DNA of 39,170 nucleotides from a virus. The DNA lies in the IMG/VR virus record IMGVR_UViG_3300047310_000200, positions 1 to 39,170 of that record. The stretch is one strand, 5' to 3'. Below are positions 1 to 7,318 of this stretch, one piece after another. Every line of letters begins with the position of its first letter. The stretch's first letter is position 1. A model generated the notes under the pieces. That model was not told the DNA's origin and made no database searches. It worked only from the letters and a program-made list of their open reading frames with translations. A program made the translations under genes and the position numbers.

Positions 1-267
1 TGTGCCTTCATAGAGATGTTCAGGATTGATACATGATGGCCAATCACATGTGTGACACGCGAAATATCCTAGTTTAATTGGTCTTCCAAGCTTACGCTCT
101 AGAGCTAATCTGTGTGGTCTAACTATTCTATTTTCTATAGTTACACGACCATATCCTTTGTCGTTAGTTGCTCCAGGCCAGTTCTTACAACCATACTCAT
201 CTGGTTCGATAGAATCGAATACACGATAAATCTTTTCAAGTGTATTTATATTCTGTGGGTTATTCAT
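1..267 (-). CDS. HNH endonuclease, 3' end cut by the window edge
   Basis: The frame opens at the ATG complementary to 265-267 and is still open at base 1, so only the first 89 residues are seen. The protein reads GYGRVTIENRIVRPHRLALE and then a CHTCDWPSCINPEHLYEGT block, the His-Cys/Asn/His pattern of phage HNH endonucleases that nick or cut DNA, often as free-standing homing enzymes. It lies just downstream of the 280-903 gene in the same direction. The missing C-terminus could hold a DNA-binding module. The family call is from motif only; target and homing activity are unknown. Confidence 0.75.
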   Translation of the reverse strand, partial: MNNPQNINTLEKIYRVFDSIEPDEYGCKNWPGATNDKGYGRVTIENRIVRPHRLALERKLGRPIKLGYFACHTCDWPSCINPEHLYEGT

Positions 268-279
268 AGTGAGGTTCCA

Positions 280-903
280 TTATTCTTTTTCCAATGTTAT
301 CTTATACTCACCAACAGCTTCGGCTATTTCCATGGCAGTGTGTTCTCTTCCCAAACTATTTAAACCAGTATTCTTCTCAAAAAATTCCTTACCGTCATAA
401 ACCAGAAACATGCCGTCTCTTGAATTATATCGTATAAGACCATAAACACCTTCGGCTGCACGTCGCTTCAAGTACTCGCGCAGGGCCGGGTCTCGATGTG
501 CATCTGGATAATCTGGATCTACCCAAATCTGGATAACCGGGATAGGAGTGTCATTGTTATCAGTAACATAGTCTGGACTTGCGTCGATCACATAATGTGA
601 ATGGTCTGGACGACTAAGGTCTGCTGTATCATCCTCTACTAACCAGCGACATACCCAGAACGTACAGCCAAACGGTCTCTTTTCGTATACCCGACATCCC
701 TTGCCATGTCGCTGATGTGGGCAGCGTTGTCCGGCTGGTTTATCAAAATCTTCAATATGTCCTTTCATAAAGTCATGAGGGACCATATTTTCAGCAATCA
801 AACCATTAATTGTATTTCTTGCTGATGCTCGTGCCTCTACTGTCATAGGCAAGAGTTTACAGCAGAGCGTACATTTATTCCCGGCAGAACCACACGTCCT
901 CAT
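280..903 (-). CDS. YkgJ-type cysteine-cluster (metal-binding) protein
   Basis: A 207-residue protein with a cysteine cluster typical of the YkgJ/UPF0153 family: C4, C11, C14 and C15 near the N-terminus, then C61, C70, an RP pair at 76-77, C80 and C85. Family members are thought to bind zinc or iron; no reaction is established. Its ATG overlaps the stop of the 900-1184 gene by the ATGA quartet, so the two are probably translated together. The C-terminal half (acidic, with IQIWVDPDYPD) is not recognised. Role in the phage is unknown. Confidence 0.6.
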   Translation of the reverse strand: MRTCGSAGNKCTLCCKLLPMTVEARASARNTINGLIAENMVPHDFMKGHIEDFDKPAGQRCPHQRHGKGCRVYEKRPFGCTFWVCRWLVEDDTADLSRPDHSHYVIDASPDYVTDNNDTPIPVIQIWVDPDYPDAHRDPALREYLKRRAAEGVYGLIRYNSRDGMFLVYDGKEFFEKNTGLNSLGREHTAMEIAEAVGEYKITLEKE

Positions 904-1184
904 TTATCTTTCATCCTCTGCCACACTCGCTGGTAGCCCATGGCGCGACCTGCTGCCTCAATGGTAGGATTCTGTGGGCGTCTGGTTTTACCGAAGAACC
1001 AACCCTTCATACTTCCTACGGTCGGACCACCTTTATCAGCAATTATCCGTAGGGTTCTGCTGCTGATTTTGACCCCGTAGGTATCTTCGGCCATGGTTCG
1101 TAGTTGGTCGATGACCGGGTCTTTGTCACGAAACACATAGGATTTATAGATGGGCAGGTGCCCATTCCCTCTTTGCTTTGCCAT
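900..1184 (-). CDS. Small helix-turn-helix protein
   Basis: A basic 94-residue protein. The stretch SSRTLRIIADKGGPTVGSMKGWFFGKTRRPQ, read in parts, looks like an XRE-like HTH: a short helix, a GGPTVGSMKGW recognition-helix region, then a basic KTRRPQNPT and AAGRAMGY tail. It would be a DNA-binding regulator. It starts 4 nt before the end of the 1189-1536 gene spacing and ends in an ATGA overlap with the cysteine-cluster gene. Target sites are unknown; the fold is inferred from pattern. Confidence 0.5.
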   Translation of the reverse strand: MAKQRGNGHLPIYKSYVFRDKDPVIDQLRTMAEDTYGVKISSRTLRIIADKGGPTVGSMKGWFFGKTRRPQNPTIEAAGRAMGYQRVWQRMKDK

Positions 1185-1188
1185 CGTA

Positions 1189-1536
1189 TTATCCTTTCCT
1201 TATATGGTAGACAACCGCTGAACTTTTTCCAGTGCGTCTGACTAGCTTTGCAGCGATTGCTTGCTTCATTAAGTAATTTGACGATAGTGCACTCTTGCCA
1301 AGCTTTTCAAGCCATGTTTTGACCTCTGATACCGTCATCGTAGGTGCTTTGTGCTTAGCAAGATGTTCGGCAAACAAGCTGAGTAAACTGCCATTAGATT
1401 TGGCATGTATTTCTTGTTCTTCCTCCTCTACATTAACTACTGGCATTACGGATGGCTGACCACGGACTAGGCCGGTTAAGGCTCGTAGTACGTCACTCAG
1501 CTTTTTATCATCAACGAATGCTTCGATCTTGAACAT
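1189..1536 (-). CDS. Unknown protein, possible winged-helix C-terminus
   Basis: A 115-residue protein, not recognised. The N-terminal third is plain alpha/beta. Residues 31-45 are acidic and low-complexity (VNVEEEEQE). The C-terminal part (MTVSEVKTWLEKLGKSALSSNYLMKQAI ending in VVYHIRKG, read in parts) has the helix-helix-strand pattern of a winged helix. A GGGAAG ribosome site precedes the ATG, and a good sigma-70 promoter lies 30 to 60 bases upstream, so this gene heads a short operon with the next two. Confidence 0.5.
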   Translation of the reverse strand: MFKIEAFVDDKKLSDVLRALTGLVRGQPSVMPVVNVEEEEQEIHAKSNGSLLSLFAEHLAKHKAPTMTVSEVKTWLEKLGKSALSSNYLMKQAIAAKLVRRTGKSSAVVYHIRKG

Positions 1537-1566
1537 ACTACACTTCCCTTGAGTGGGTTACTGTGT

Positions 1567-1595
1567 AGTATACCATAATACACTTAGGAACACAA
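1567..1595 (-). promoter_or_regulatory. Sigma-70 promoter, leftward
   Basis: On the minus strand a TTGTGT -35 box (1590-1595) and a TATACT -10 box (1567-1572) are 17 bp apart. It overlaps the end of the nuclease gene at 1584 and would drive the 1189-1536, 900-1184 and 280-903 genes. A CTACAC/GTGTAG inverted repeat flanks the start region. Confidence 0.6.
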
Positions 1596-2006
1596 ACCTG
1601 ACAATATTTTGTCTACTTCAGCGAAATTCCAATTACTTTCGCCTCCACTCCAACACCAAGCGTGGACTCCTCTTAATCCATTATGAAATAATGCTTCGGC
1701 TTGATCACCGAACATGAGCCAAAGCTCATCATCACCTTCATATTTCTTAGCTTTGGGAATACGCCTGACGGCTATCCAAGATTTGCCACCATATCGGCAG
1801 CGACGCATGTGCCATGCGACTTGGAAAGTATTTATATCTACATAAAAAATGTCTGTTCTTTTATATTCTACCCATCCCTGAACTCCATTCATAGTACAGA
1901 ATTCAGAGTCAGGAACTCCACTACTAGTACCAGCAGTTTCAACAGATGTCCATTGATAAGACTTTAACTGATTGCGAAAAATACTTCTTAGCCCACCATC
2001 TTTCAT
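1584..2006 (-). CDS. PD-(D/E)XK nuclease
   Basis: A 140-residue protein with the signature of small phage PD-(D/E)XK nucleases: an N-terminal helix, GVPDSEFCTMNGVQGWVEYKR with the PD and E-x-K catalytic residues at about 31-32 and 47-49, then TFQVAWHMRRC and SWIAVRR as the conserved Q/W helix and basic strand. VRR-NUC-like proteins of this size cut flaps or recombination intermediates. It starts inside the ATGA that ends exoX, so it is coupled to a DNA-repair exonuclease. The exact substrate cannot be told. Confidence 0.65.
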   Translation of the reverse strand: MKDGGLRSIFRNQLKSYQWTSVETAGTSSGVPDSEFCTMNGVQGWVEYKRTDIFYVDINTFQVAWHMRRCRYGGKSWIAVRRIPKAKKYEGDDELWLMFGDQAEALFHNGLRGVHAWCWSGGESNWNFAEVDKILSGLCS

Positions 2007-2722
2007 TTGTTTAAAAGAGCTTCGACCGTATGTTTCACATCAGGATCTAAGTTTGGTTGTTTTTGGAGCCAAAGTAGATAGTCACGTGGAATCCTATCAT
2101 AGTCTAATCCTTTGTGCTTACCAAATTCAATTTTCTTTAATTGAAGTGGAGATCTAGTTGCGTGGATTAATTGATCAGGAGTGTATCCCATTTCTAATAT
2201 CTTTAATAGTATTCCAGATGTAGTTGCAACATCATATAAAGCTTGATGTGGATGCATGTGTGCTAAGATTGGAGCAATATCTAATAGATTCTGAGGTATC
2301 TTAATATTCAACCAATAGCGGAGAACTTGATTACCATAACCGGGAGCATCAGGCCAGACGTGTTTGGCAGATCTGAGAGTACAGACCCATGGACGGGTTA
2401 ATTCCGGTAAAAACTTTGAGTCAAAATCTACATTATGAGCTACAAGTATTGAGTCTTGTTCTATGTGTTTGAGTAACCAATTCACAGCCTTTTCTCTAGT
2501 CAGTGCTCCTGATTCTGCTGTTAATTGGTCTGCTCTAATATGATGTTGAGCTTGGGCTCGTGGATGAATGTATCCAGAATGTTGGATATAAGATGTACAG
2601 CAAGATATTGGTTTCCAAATTTGATCATCATCAGATAACATCAGCCAAGCTAATTCAATAATTGTAGCTCCTTGACTTGGATCAAGGTCAGTTGTTTCAG
2701 TATCTATGATGAATAATTTCAT
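2003..2722 (-). CDS. exoX: DnaQ-fold 3'-5' exonuclease, ExoX-like
   Basis: A 239-residue DEDD exonuclease. ExoI is IIDTETTDLD (D7, E9), ExoII is HNVDFD near residue 97 and ExoIII is HQALYD near residue 160. After the nuclease domain comes FGKHKGLDYDRIPRDYLLWL (about 200-219), the short DUF3820-type tail also found in E. coli exonuclease X, together with the WVCTLRSAKHVWPDAPGYGN region that matches that family's layout. It would degrade single-stranded or 3' ends in replication or repair. It sits between the polymerase module and the PD-(D/E)XK nuclease. The exoX name is by family resemblance. Confidence 0.8.
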   Translation of the reverse strand: MKLFIIDTETTDLDPSQGATIIELAWLMLSDDDQIWKPISCCTSYIQHSGYIHPRAQAQHHIRADQLTAESGALTREKAVNWLLKHIEQDSILVAHNVDFDSKFLPELTRPWVCTLRSAKHVWPDAPGYGNQVLRYWLNIKIPQNLLDIAPILAHMHPHQALYDVATTSGILLKILEMGYTPDQLIHATRSPLQLKKIEFGKHKGLDYDRIPRDYLLWLQKQPNLDPDVKHTVEALLNK

Positions 2723-2724
2723 GA

Positions 2725-2955
2725 ATAGACCCTCACAAAAACGGAGCCGGGTTCCTAGCGATGCCGTTGGCCAAGATCAAAAGCCTTGGCGCGGACCATT
2801 CGTACTACCGGCTCCTACCCGTCAGCTAATCCAAAGATCTAGAACATTGGGTAGAGCTGACGTATTTCTTATACAGAAAGCGGTGGGTGTTTAGGAGGCG
2901 ACCCAACCAACGCCGATTTCACGGACGCTACGCGACCGCGCCTAATCTAGAACGA
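2725..2955 (-). ncRNA. Structured GC-rich intergenic region, candidate RNA
   Basis: About 230 bases without a credible gene but with strong pairing. GGAGCCGG (2743-2750) pairs with CCGGCTCC (2808-2815) around an inner GCCAAG/CTTGGC hairpin at about 2770-2790. Next, CGTCAGCT (from about 2820) pairs with AGCTGACG (to about 2860) around an inner CCAA/TTGG hairpin. On the minus strand the first stem ends in CCGTTTTTG, terminator-like, 20 bases before exoX. It may be a separate RNA or the exoX leader. Strand is inferred from gene direction. Confidence 0.4.
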
Positions 2956-2956
2956 C

Positions 2957-3490
2957 TTATGCAGTCGGGCTGGCACCCGGAGCGGGCTGCTGAGTTGCCG
3001 TAGCCGGTTCCTTCTTCGGTGCTGGGGGAGGAACCTCCACAACAGTCGGGCCGATATGGATGAACTTACGATGTTCCTCCGTGTCCCATCTGATATCAGC
3101 GAATACCTGACCAGCGGTACGATTCCACGGCGGGGCAGTCATCACATCGACGTACTGCTTGACCGTCATACCGGTCTTGTACTCGTTGAACCGAAGACCA
3201 GATGCTTCACGTTTGGCATTGGGCTTCAGCACGGTGATGATGTGGTCGTCCGGGGGCTTCGGTAGACGAGGACGAACAACCGAACCTTCCTTCCGTTCCT
3301 TTACCTTCTTGACTTTCGGTGCTTTCACCTCAGCCTGAGCAGCAGCATCAGTCGTCGCCGCAGCTTGAGCAGCCTGAGCAGCCTGAGCAGCCTGAGCAGC
3401 CTGAGTAGCCTGAGCAGCCTGAGGTTCTTTCTTTACCGCTCCCGGCTTTTGAGCGGGATGAGCAGTCCCAGGTGGTGTTTGCTGGTTCAT
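2957..3490 (-). CDS. Alanine/proline-rich phage protein with a conserved C-terminal domain
   Basis: A 177-residue protein in three parts: a disordered N-terminus with a tandem Gln-Ala-Ala repeat (about residues 24-45), a basic linker (KVKKVKERK), and a folded region from IITVLKPNAKREASG through MTVKQYVD to FADIRWDTEEHRKFIHI. A Pro-rich tail follows. The folded region resembles the protein at 30473-30850, which carries NPKRPSGKSYARF, YTVAQYVQA and DDLRWDAAHGFIAV in the same order. The domain recurs in phages but has no known function to me. CTGAAGGAG precedes the ATG. Confidence 0.6.
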   Translation of the reverse strand: MNQQTPPGTAHPAQKPGAVKKEPQAAQATQAAQAAQAAQAAQAAATTDAAAQAEVKAPKVKKVKERKEGSVVRPRLPKPPDDHIITVLKPNAKREASGLRFNEYKTGMTVKQYVDVMTAPPWNRTAGQVFADIRWDTEEHRKFIHIGPTVVEVPPPAPKKEPATATQQPAPGASPTA

Positions 3491-3516
3491 TGAATAACTC
3501 CTTCAGTTGACAATAT

Positions 3517-3545
3517 CATATAGCATATCAATGGACGTAATACAA
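3517..3545 (-). promoter_or_regulatory. Probable sigma-70 promoter, leftward
   Basis: Minus-strand TTGTAT (3540-3545), 17 bp, TATATG (3517-3522). It lies 27 bases upstream of the alanine-rich gene in the gap after 3575. The -10 box is imperfect; the overlapping TATGAT would need a 19-bp spacer. Confidence 0.4.
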
Positions 3546-3574
3546 GCACAAAATGACATAGTCCTGGTAACTTT

Positions 3575-3766
3575 TTATTTCTTCTTGTTTCTGATATATT
3601 GTCGCATTTCTTCGACTGTTACTGGATAGTTTACTTCTCTTTTTTCCTCATCGGTCATAACTATATACGATGGGTATTTCGTCAAATTAGCCACTTCAAG
3701 CTTGAGCCAACCTTCCGGCCAATCTTCCAACGCAGTAGTTCGAGGATGTTTTTTAGGTGGTTTCAT
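3575..3766 (-). CDS. Small basic unknown protein
   Basis: A 63-residue lysine-rich protein, not recognised. I place the start at MKPPKKHPRT because that ATG forms an ATGA overlap with the polymerase stop and has GGGGGGAG about ten bases upstream. A longer version from 3784 (MGGAEKMKPP) would overlap the polymerase by 22 bases. The end (EEMRQYIRNKKK) is helical and basic. Coupling to the polymerase suggests a replication accessory, but this is only context. Confidence 0.5.
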   Translation of the reverse strand: MKPPKKHPRTTALEDWPEGWLKLEVANLTKYPSYIVMTDEEKREVNYPVTVEEMRQYIRNKKK

Positions 3767-5736
3767 TTTTTCAGCTCCCCCCATGATGGTCCATATTCAA
3801 TATCTGTAGTCATAGGAATCGTAACCATAGGTGCAGCATTTTCCATGATTTCAGCAATGAGATTTGCATCTTTTTTATTAGTTAAACTGAATCCCAATTC
3901 GTCATGCATCTGTAACAGTGCTAGAAATCCAGCTTTATGAATATCCACCATCGCTCTTTTGATTTGACGCGCCGCGCTCCCTTGTATCATCCGGTTAAAC
4001 GCTTTGTGCGTGAATGCACGTTTCGAACGTTCACCGTACCATGGATGCTTTGAATCTTCCTTACGTCGTGTATATTCTTCCTCAAAACATGGGTGAGTAT
4101 CAATCTTGGAGTTTTGCTTTTTCATTTCATATTCTCGATTCCAGTCTCGATATACTGGCTCCCAAAGATTAAAATGTGAACGAGCACCATCTATCATTAT
4201 AATGTACCCACGTTGAGCTAATCGTGAAAATTGTTCGGCAGTTTGTCTGACAAACGGCAATTCCGTATCGTATTGTTTCATTGTGGTTTCAGCTTCTTCT
4301 TCACCCATACCAGTCATCAAAGCAAACTTCTTAACTCCTGCTCCATAACTCTTTGCGAAGTTGACATCTTTCGCACGTCGCCGTTCTAACCGGGTGATTG
4401 ATGCAACATAGTCGTGAAAATCTGTACTAGGGTCGGTACGATAACGATTAGCAGCTACTGATGCACCAGTCGCACGCAGAACTTCCGCAACATATACAAT
4501 GAGTCTATATTCCTGTTGCCGATAATCTATACTACACCAGAATCCATCATTTTCTGGTATAAAACATGAACGTATCAGTGGTGCGAATTTATCATCCCGG
4601 CTAGGCATTTGTTGTAGTGCAGGATCAGAATAACTGAATCGATGACTTCTTGTACCACCTTCATCACTCCGAAACTGATGTAATGTCGGATAAACACGTC
4701 CGCGATGAGTATGCTTCTTTATATACGTAGTCAGAAACTTATCTGCTAAATCAGTAAGATGCCTTATTAGATGAACAGACCGTGGCAACCAATGTTCATG
4801 TTTCTCCATAAAGGATTTTTCAAAACTTGGCTGTCCAATCATAGTTCTTGGATATTTAAGCCCATGTTCTTGAAATTCTTCAACTAACCAACGATTAGAC
4901 CGAAGATGTTTAATATCTATCTTTTGCCCAATGGCACTACTCAATTGATATAATTCATCTTTACATCGTTTGTTGATTTCTGAAATTAATTCTTCAACTC
5001 TTAGTGTATTAACTCTGATACCTTGCTGTTTCATCTTTAATGTGATTGGAAATAAATCTCGCTCTGTTTGATATGCTGGTTCTAATTGTTCTTCTGCCAA
5101 CAATGGTCGCAGTTTTCTTGCTAAATCTAATGTGCTCTTAGCATCTTGTTCAGCGTATGGTCCAACGTACTTGCCTGGGATTTTCCAAAGATATTTTTTC
5201 ATATCTTTCACTTTAACTTTATACATACTGGTGATTTCAATAAGCAATGTTTCATCTTTACCGGGTAATCCTTGCCATTGACATAAACTTTCTAGTGAAT
5301 ATGAATCAAGGTTTTCATTGATCATAGAGGCCATAGCTCCGGTATCATCAATATTAACCGGAGGTGGTACTTTGAATATAGATTCAATCCAACCCCAGTC
5401 ATATTGAAAATTATGAAATATGAATCTGGTGTGGTTTTGCTGTGCGAGAGATTTTAACCAACGACGTATTTGTTCAAAACTAAAGCAAGTCGTATCGTAA
5501 TGTTGAATCGGTATATAAATTGCTTGATCTCGCCAAGCTACTGATATTCCACAAATATATCCAGCATTGACAATAAACCCAGGCCCCATATCCTTTGCTA
5601 GAAAATCATCTTTAGTTTCAATATCAATAGCAACTTCGGTTTCATTAGATAAATCCGGTAGCTCAGTTGGTGGAATCCAAGTGCTTTCTGGCATGAACAT
5701 TGAATACTGGTCAAAGGTTGGTTTTGCCTTGGCCAT
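3763..5736 (-). CDS. Family A DNA polymerase with 3'-5' exonuclease
   Basis: The phage replicative polymerase, 657 residues. The proofreading domain has ExoI AIDIETKD (D38, E40), ExoII HNFQYD (108-113) and ExoIII YAEQD (Y194, D198). The polymerase domain has motif A WCSIDYRQQEYRL (catalytic D404; the usual DYSQIE is DYRQQE here), motif B RRRAKDVNFAKSYG (452-465) and motif C MHDE (610-613). There is no 5'-3' exonuclease domain, as in T7-type enzymes. AGGTAGACAC precedes the ATG. It is followed by small DNA-metabolism genes in coupled order. Confidence 0.95.
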   Translation of the reverse strand: MAKAKPTFDQYSMFMPESTWIPPTELPDLSNETEVAIDIETKDDFLAKDMGPGFIVNAGYICGISVAWRDQAIYIPIQHYDTTCFSFEQIRRWLKSLAQQNHTRFIFHNFQYDWGWIESIFKVPPPVNIDDTGAMASMINENLDSYSLESLCQWQGLPGKDETLLIEITSMYKVKVKDMKKYLWKIPGKYVGPYAEQDAKSTLDLARKLRPLLAEEQLEPAYQTERDLFPITLKMKQQGIRVNTLRVEELISEINKRCKDELYQLSSAIGQKIDIKHLRSNRWLVEEFQEHGLKYPRTMIGQPSFEKSFMEKHEHWLPRSVHLIRHLTDLADKFLTTYIKKHTHRGRVYPTLHQFRSDEGGTRSHRFSYSDPALQQMPSRDDKFAPLIRSCFIPENDGFWCSIDYRQQEYRLIVYVAEVLRATGASVAANRYRTDPSTDFHDYVASITRLERRRAKDVNFAKSYGAGVKKFALMTGMGEEEAETTMKQYDTELPFVRQTAEQFSRLAQRGYIIMIDGARSHFNLWEPVYRDWNREYEMKKQNSKIDTHPCFEEEYTRRKEDSKHPWYGERSKRAFTHKAFNRMIQGSAARQIKRAMVDIHKAGFLALLQMHDELGFSLTNKKDANLIAEIMENAAPMVTIPMTTDIEYGPSWGELKK

Positions 5737-5825
5737 GTGTCTACCTAAAGATGCCCGTAAACGCCTAGCGCGGCCCGTGGGTGCGTTGAATTTGGGGTGC
5801 AGCTAGGGTGGTAGCAGTGGCATGT

Positions 5826-6182
5826 TCATGCTTGTCCATAGCCTTGTAAAAGCGCCGCAGATTTATTGTTTATACTTCCTTGTTTCCATCTTGGAGATAT
5901 AATTTCACAGTGCCCATCATTGAATACTCCTATGATCATGATGTTATTTAGCATCTGATCATCACTTAAGATGGGAGGTAATTTCATTGTAGGATGAATA
6001 GATTTTACATCTAGTTTTAATGTTTCACCATTCTTGTACGCAATGATGTCAATAAACCCGGATAAACTCACGTTTCTAAAGACTTCATATCCTTGCTGCA
6101 ATAACCAAGCACAAGCGAGTAATTCTGCTCGTGCAGCTTTATGTTTACGTGGAGTACCTTCTTGGACGATCATCTTTCTCAT
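5826..6182 (-). CDS. PD-(D/E)XK-like nuclease or resolvase
   Basis: A 118-residue protein. KAARAELLACAWLLQQGYEV gives the N-terminal helix with a conserved Glu, then GFIDIIAY and LKLDVKS supply the Asp and D-x-K pair of the PD-(D/E)XK fold, much as in small group I intron-type or archaeal resolvase-like nucleases. A role in processing replication junctions is likely. Its ATG overlaps the DUF3310 gene stop by ATGA. The 89 bases between it and the polymerase are GC-rich, contain CCCGTAAACGCC, and hold no gene. Confidence 0.55.
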   Translation of the reverse strand: MRKMIVQEGTPRKHKAARAELLACAWLLQQGYEVFRNVSLSGFIDIIAYKNGETLKLDVKSIHPTMKLPPILSDDQMLNNIMIIGVFNDGHCEIISPRWKQGSINNKSAALLQGYGQA

Positions 6183-6568
6183 AGCAACTTCCCAGAGTCT
6201 TTGGCTTGCTCAATGATAAGAGACAGTGTTGTGTGAGCCTCGTCTAGATAACCTTGACAGATACACACAAGGAAATCTACCTCTAAAGTAGTCAGATCAT
6301 TAGCAGATGCAAAAGCTTTGATTTCAGTGACAACTTGAGGGTCTGTTAGATTGTGAAGAGGAGATATGGGAAGATCTTTATTTTCGATTAATTTTTCAAG
6401 GTAATGCATCGCCTTTTCTAAATCTTTCATTCCATCTTTCTTACGCCATCGTGTTACATATTTGACTGTATTACCTTCAAGATATCCCAATGGAATTTTG
6501 ATAACAAAATCCCAAACTTGATAAGAACCAGCATAGTGATCTGGTGATATGTCATTTGCTTCCGGCAT
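6179..6568 (-). CDS. DUF3310 (SaV-like) protein
   Basis: A 129-residue protein. The N-terminal half (SPDHYAGSYQVWDFV, YLEGNTVKYVTRWRKKDG, DLEKAMHYLEKL, read in order) is the DUF3310 domain, common beside phage replication genes and sometimes annotated as nucleotide-kinase-like without proof. The C-terminal half is helical and not recognised. GGAGAGACTCG precedes the ATG, which lies 17 bases inside the HD gene. Confidence 0.75.
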   Translation of the reverse strand: MPEANDISPDHYAGSYQVWDFVIKIPLGYLEGNTVKYVTRWRKKDGMKDLEKAMHYLEKLIENKDLPISPLHNLTDPQVVTEIKAFASANDLTTLEVDFLVCICQGYLDEAHTTLSLIIEQAKDSGKLL

Positions 6569-7073
6569 CGAGTCTCTCCACCTTTGCTAGATATGCAGAT
6601 ACTGCGAACTTTTCTTCTGTAGACAGAGTTAGTTTTCTTAATGCCGTATAGGTATCAGTTATAATAGGTTCAGCGTATTTGTTTCCTAAGCGACGTTCAT
6701 GTAATCCAAATTCATACATATCTATAAGATCACAAGCCTTGGCTCGTATTCTTTGATAATCACTTATTTCAAATTCTTTAGGACCGCTCATTGCTACAAC
6801 TGCATTATCTTCAAGTTCATCCATAATACTTTTTAGTTGATGATTCCTAGCTTTAACTGGGAATGGTAGATCTCCGGTATAGAGTTCACCTGCATCATGA
6901 TAGATGAAATAGGTGGTAACTTCTGGTGGTAATGGTCCCCAGATTTCAAACCAAATTCTCATGCACTGCCATGAATGTTCACCTACAGTCTGTGTGTAAA
7001 TCACAGGCCAAGTATGATATCGTCGTACTTGCCCTGCAAGACGACTGGTTGCGAGTACTTGGTCACGGTTCAT
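6552..7073 (-). CDS. HD-domain nucleotidase (YfbR/DatZ-like)
   Basis: A 173-residue HD phosphohydrolase. Metal ligands are visible as H33 in TVGEHSW, the H59-D60 pair in YFIYHDAGE, and D68 in TGDLP, with H20 in RRYHTW. This is the layout of YfbR-type 5'-deoxynucleotidases and of phage dNTP hydrolases such as DatZ. It would remove phosphate from a deoxynucleotide and so shift the pool. Its place next to a thymidylate-synthase-family enzyme and two base-modification proteins suggests it clears an unmodified nucleotide. Substrate cannot be read from sequence. Confidence 0.7.
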   Translation of the reverse strand: MNRDQVLATSRLAGQVRRYHTWPVIYTQTVGEHSWQCMRIWFEIWGPLPPEVTTYFIYHDAGELYTGDLPFPVKARNHQLKSIMDELEDNAVVAMSGPKEFEISDYQRIRAKACDLIDMYEFGLHERRLGNKYAEPIITDTYTALRKLTLSTEEKFAVSAYLAKVERLDAGSK

Positions 7074-7318
7074 TTGACCACCCTCGATGGGCCTTCTATA
7101 GTAATTATGACATTATCTCCAACATTTAAGTCAGGTTTTTCATATCCTATGAAAAGGCTCTCCCAACTTCCTTCAAGATGTATAAACCAACCTATACTTA
7201 TCTTTTCAAACTTAGATGTATCACCATGACCACTAAGCCATTTTTCCCGGAAACGTTCCTCAATTCTCTTTAGTTTCGCTCCAAACTTAATTTTCACTGG
7301 AGGGCTAATGGATATCAT
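7070..7318 (-). CDS. Unknown small protein in the modification block
   Basis: An 82-residue protein, not recognised. It is mostly beta-strand with a basic helix (KLKRIEERFREKWLSG) and ends NVGDNVIITIEGPSRVVK. I start it at MISISPPVKI, whose ATG overlaps the preceding stop by ATGA and has GAAGGG upstream; a longer form from 7342 is possible. Its own stop overlaps the HD nucleotidase start by ATGA. Tight coupling on both sides suggests a part in the same pathway. Confidence 0.5.
   Translation of the reverse strand: MISISPPVKIKFGAKLKRIEERFREKWLSGHGDTSKFEKISIGWFIHLEGSWESLFIGYEKPDLNVGDNVIITIEGPSRVVK

Noticed and set aside
2744-2814. tRNA-Lys-like fold on the minus strand (7-bp acceptor, CTTTTGA loop)
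   Set aside because: No T-arm pairing and no T-loop consensus can be found, and no CCA or usual discriminator follows; kept only as a structured region.
6552-7073. Z-genome (2-aminoadenine) system based on a DatZ-like HD protein
   Set aside because: No PurZ or MazZ is seen, and the neighbours point to pyrimidine modification; the HD protein fits a YfbR-type enzyme equally well.
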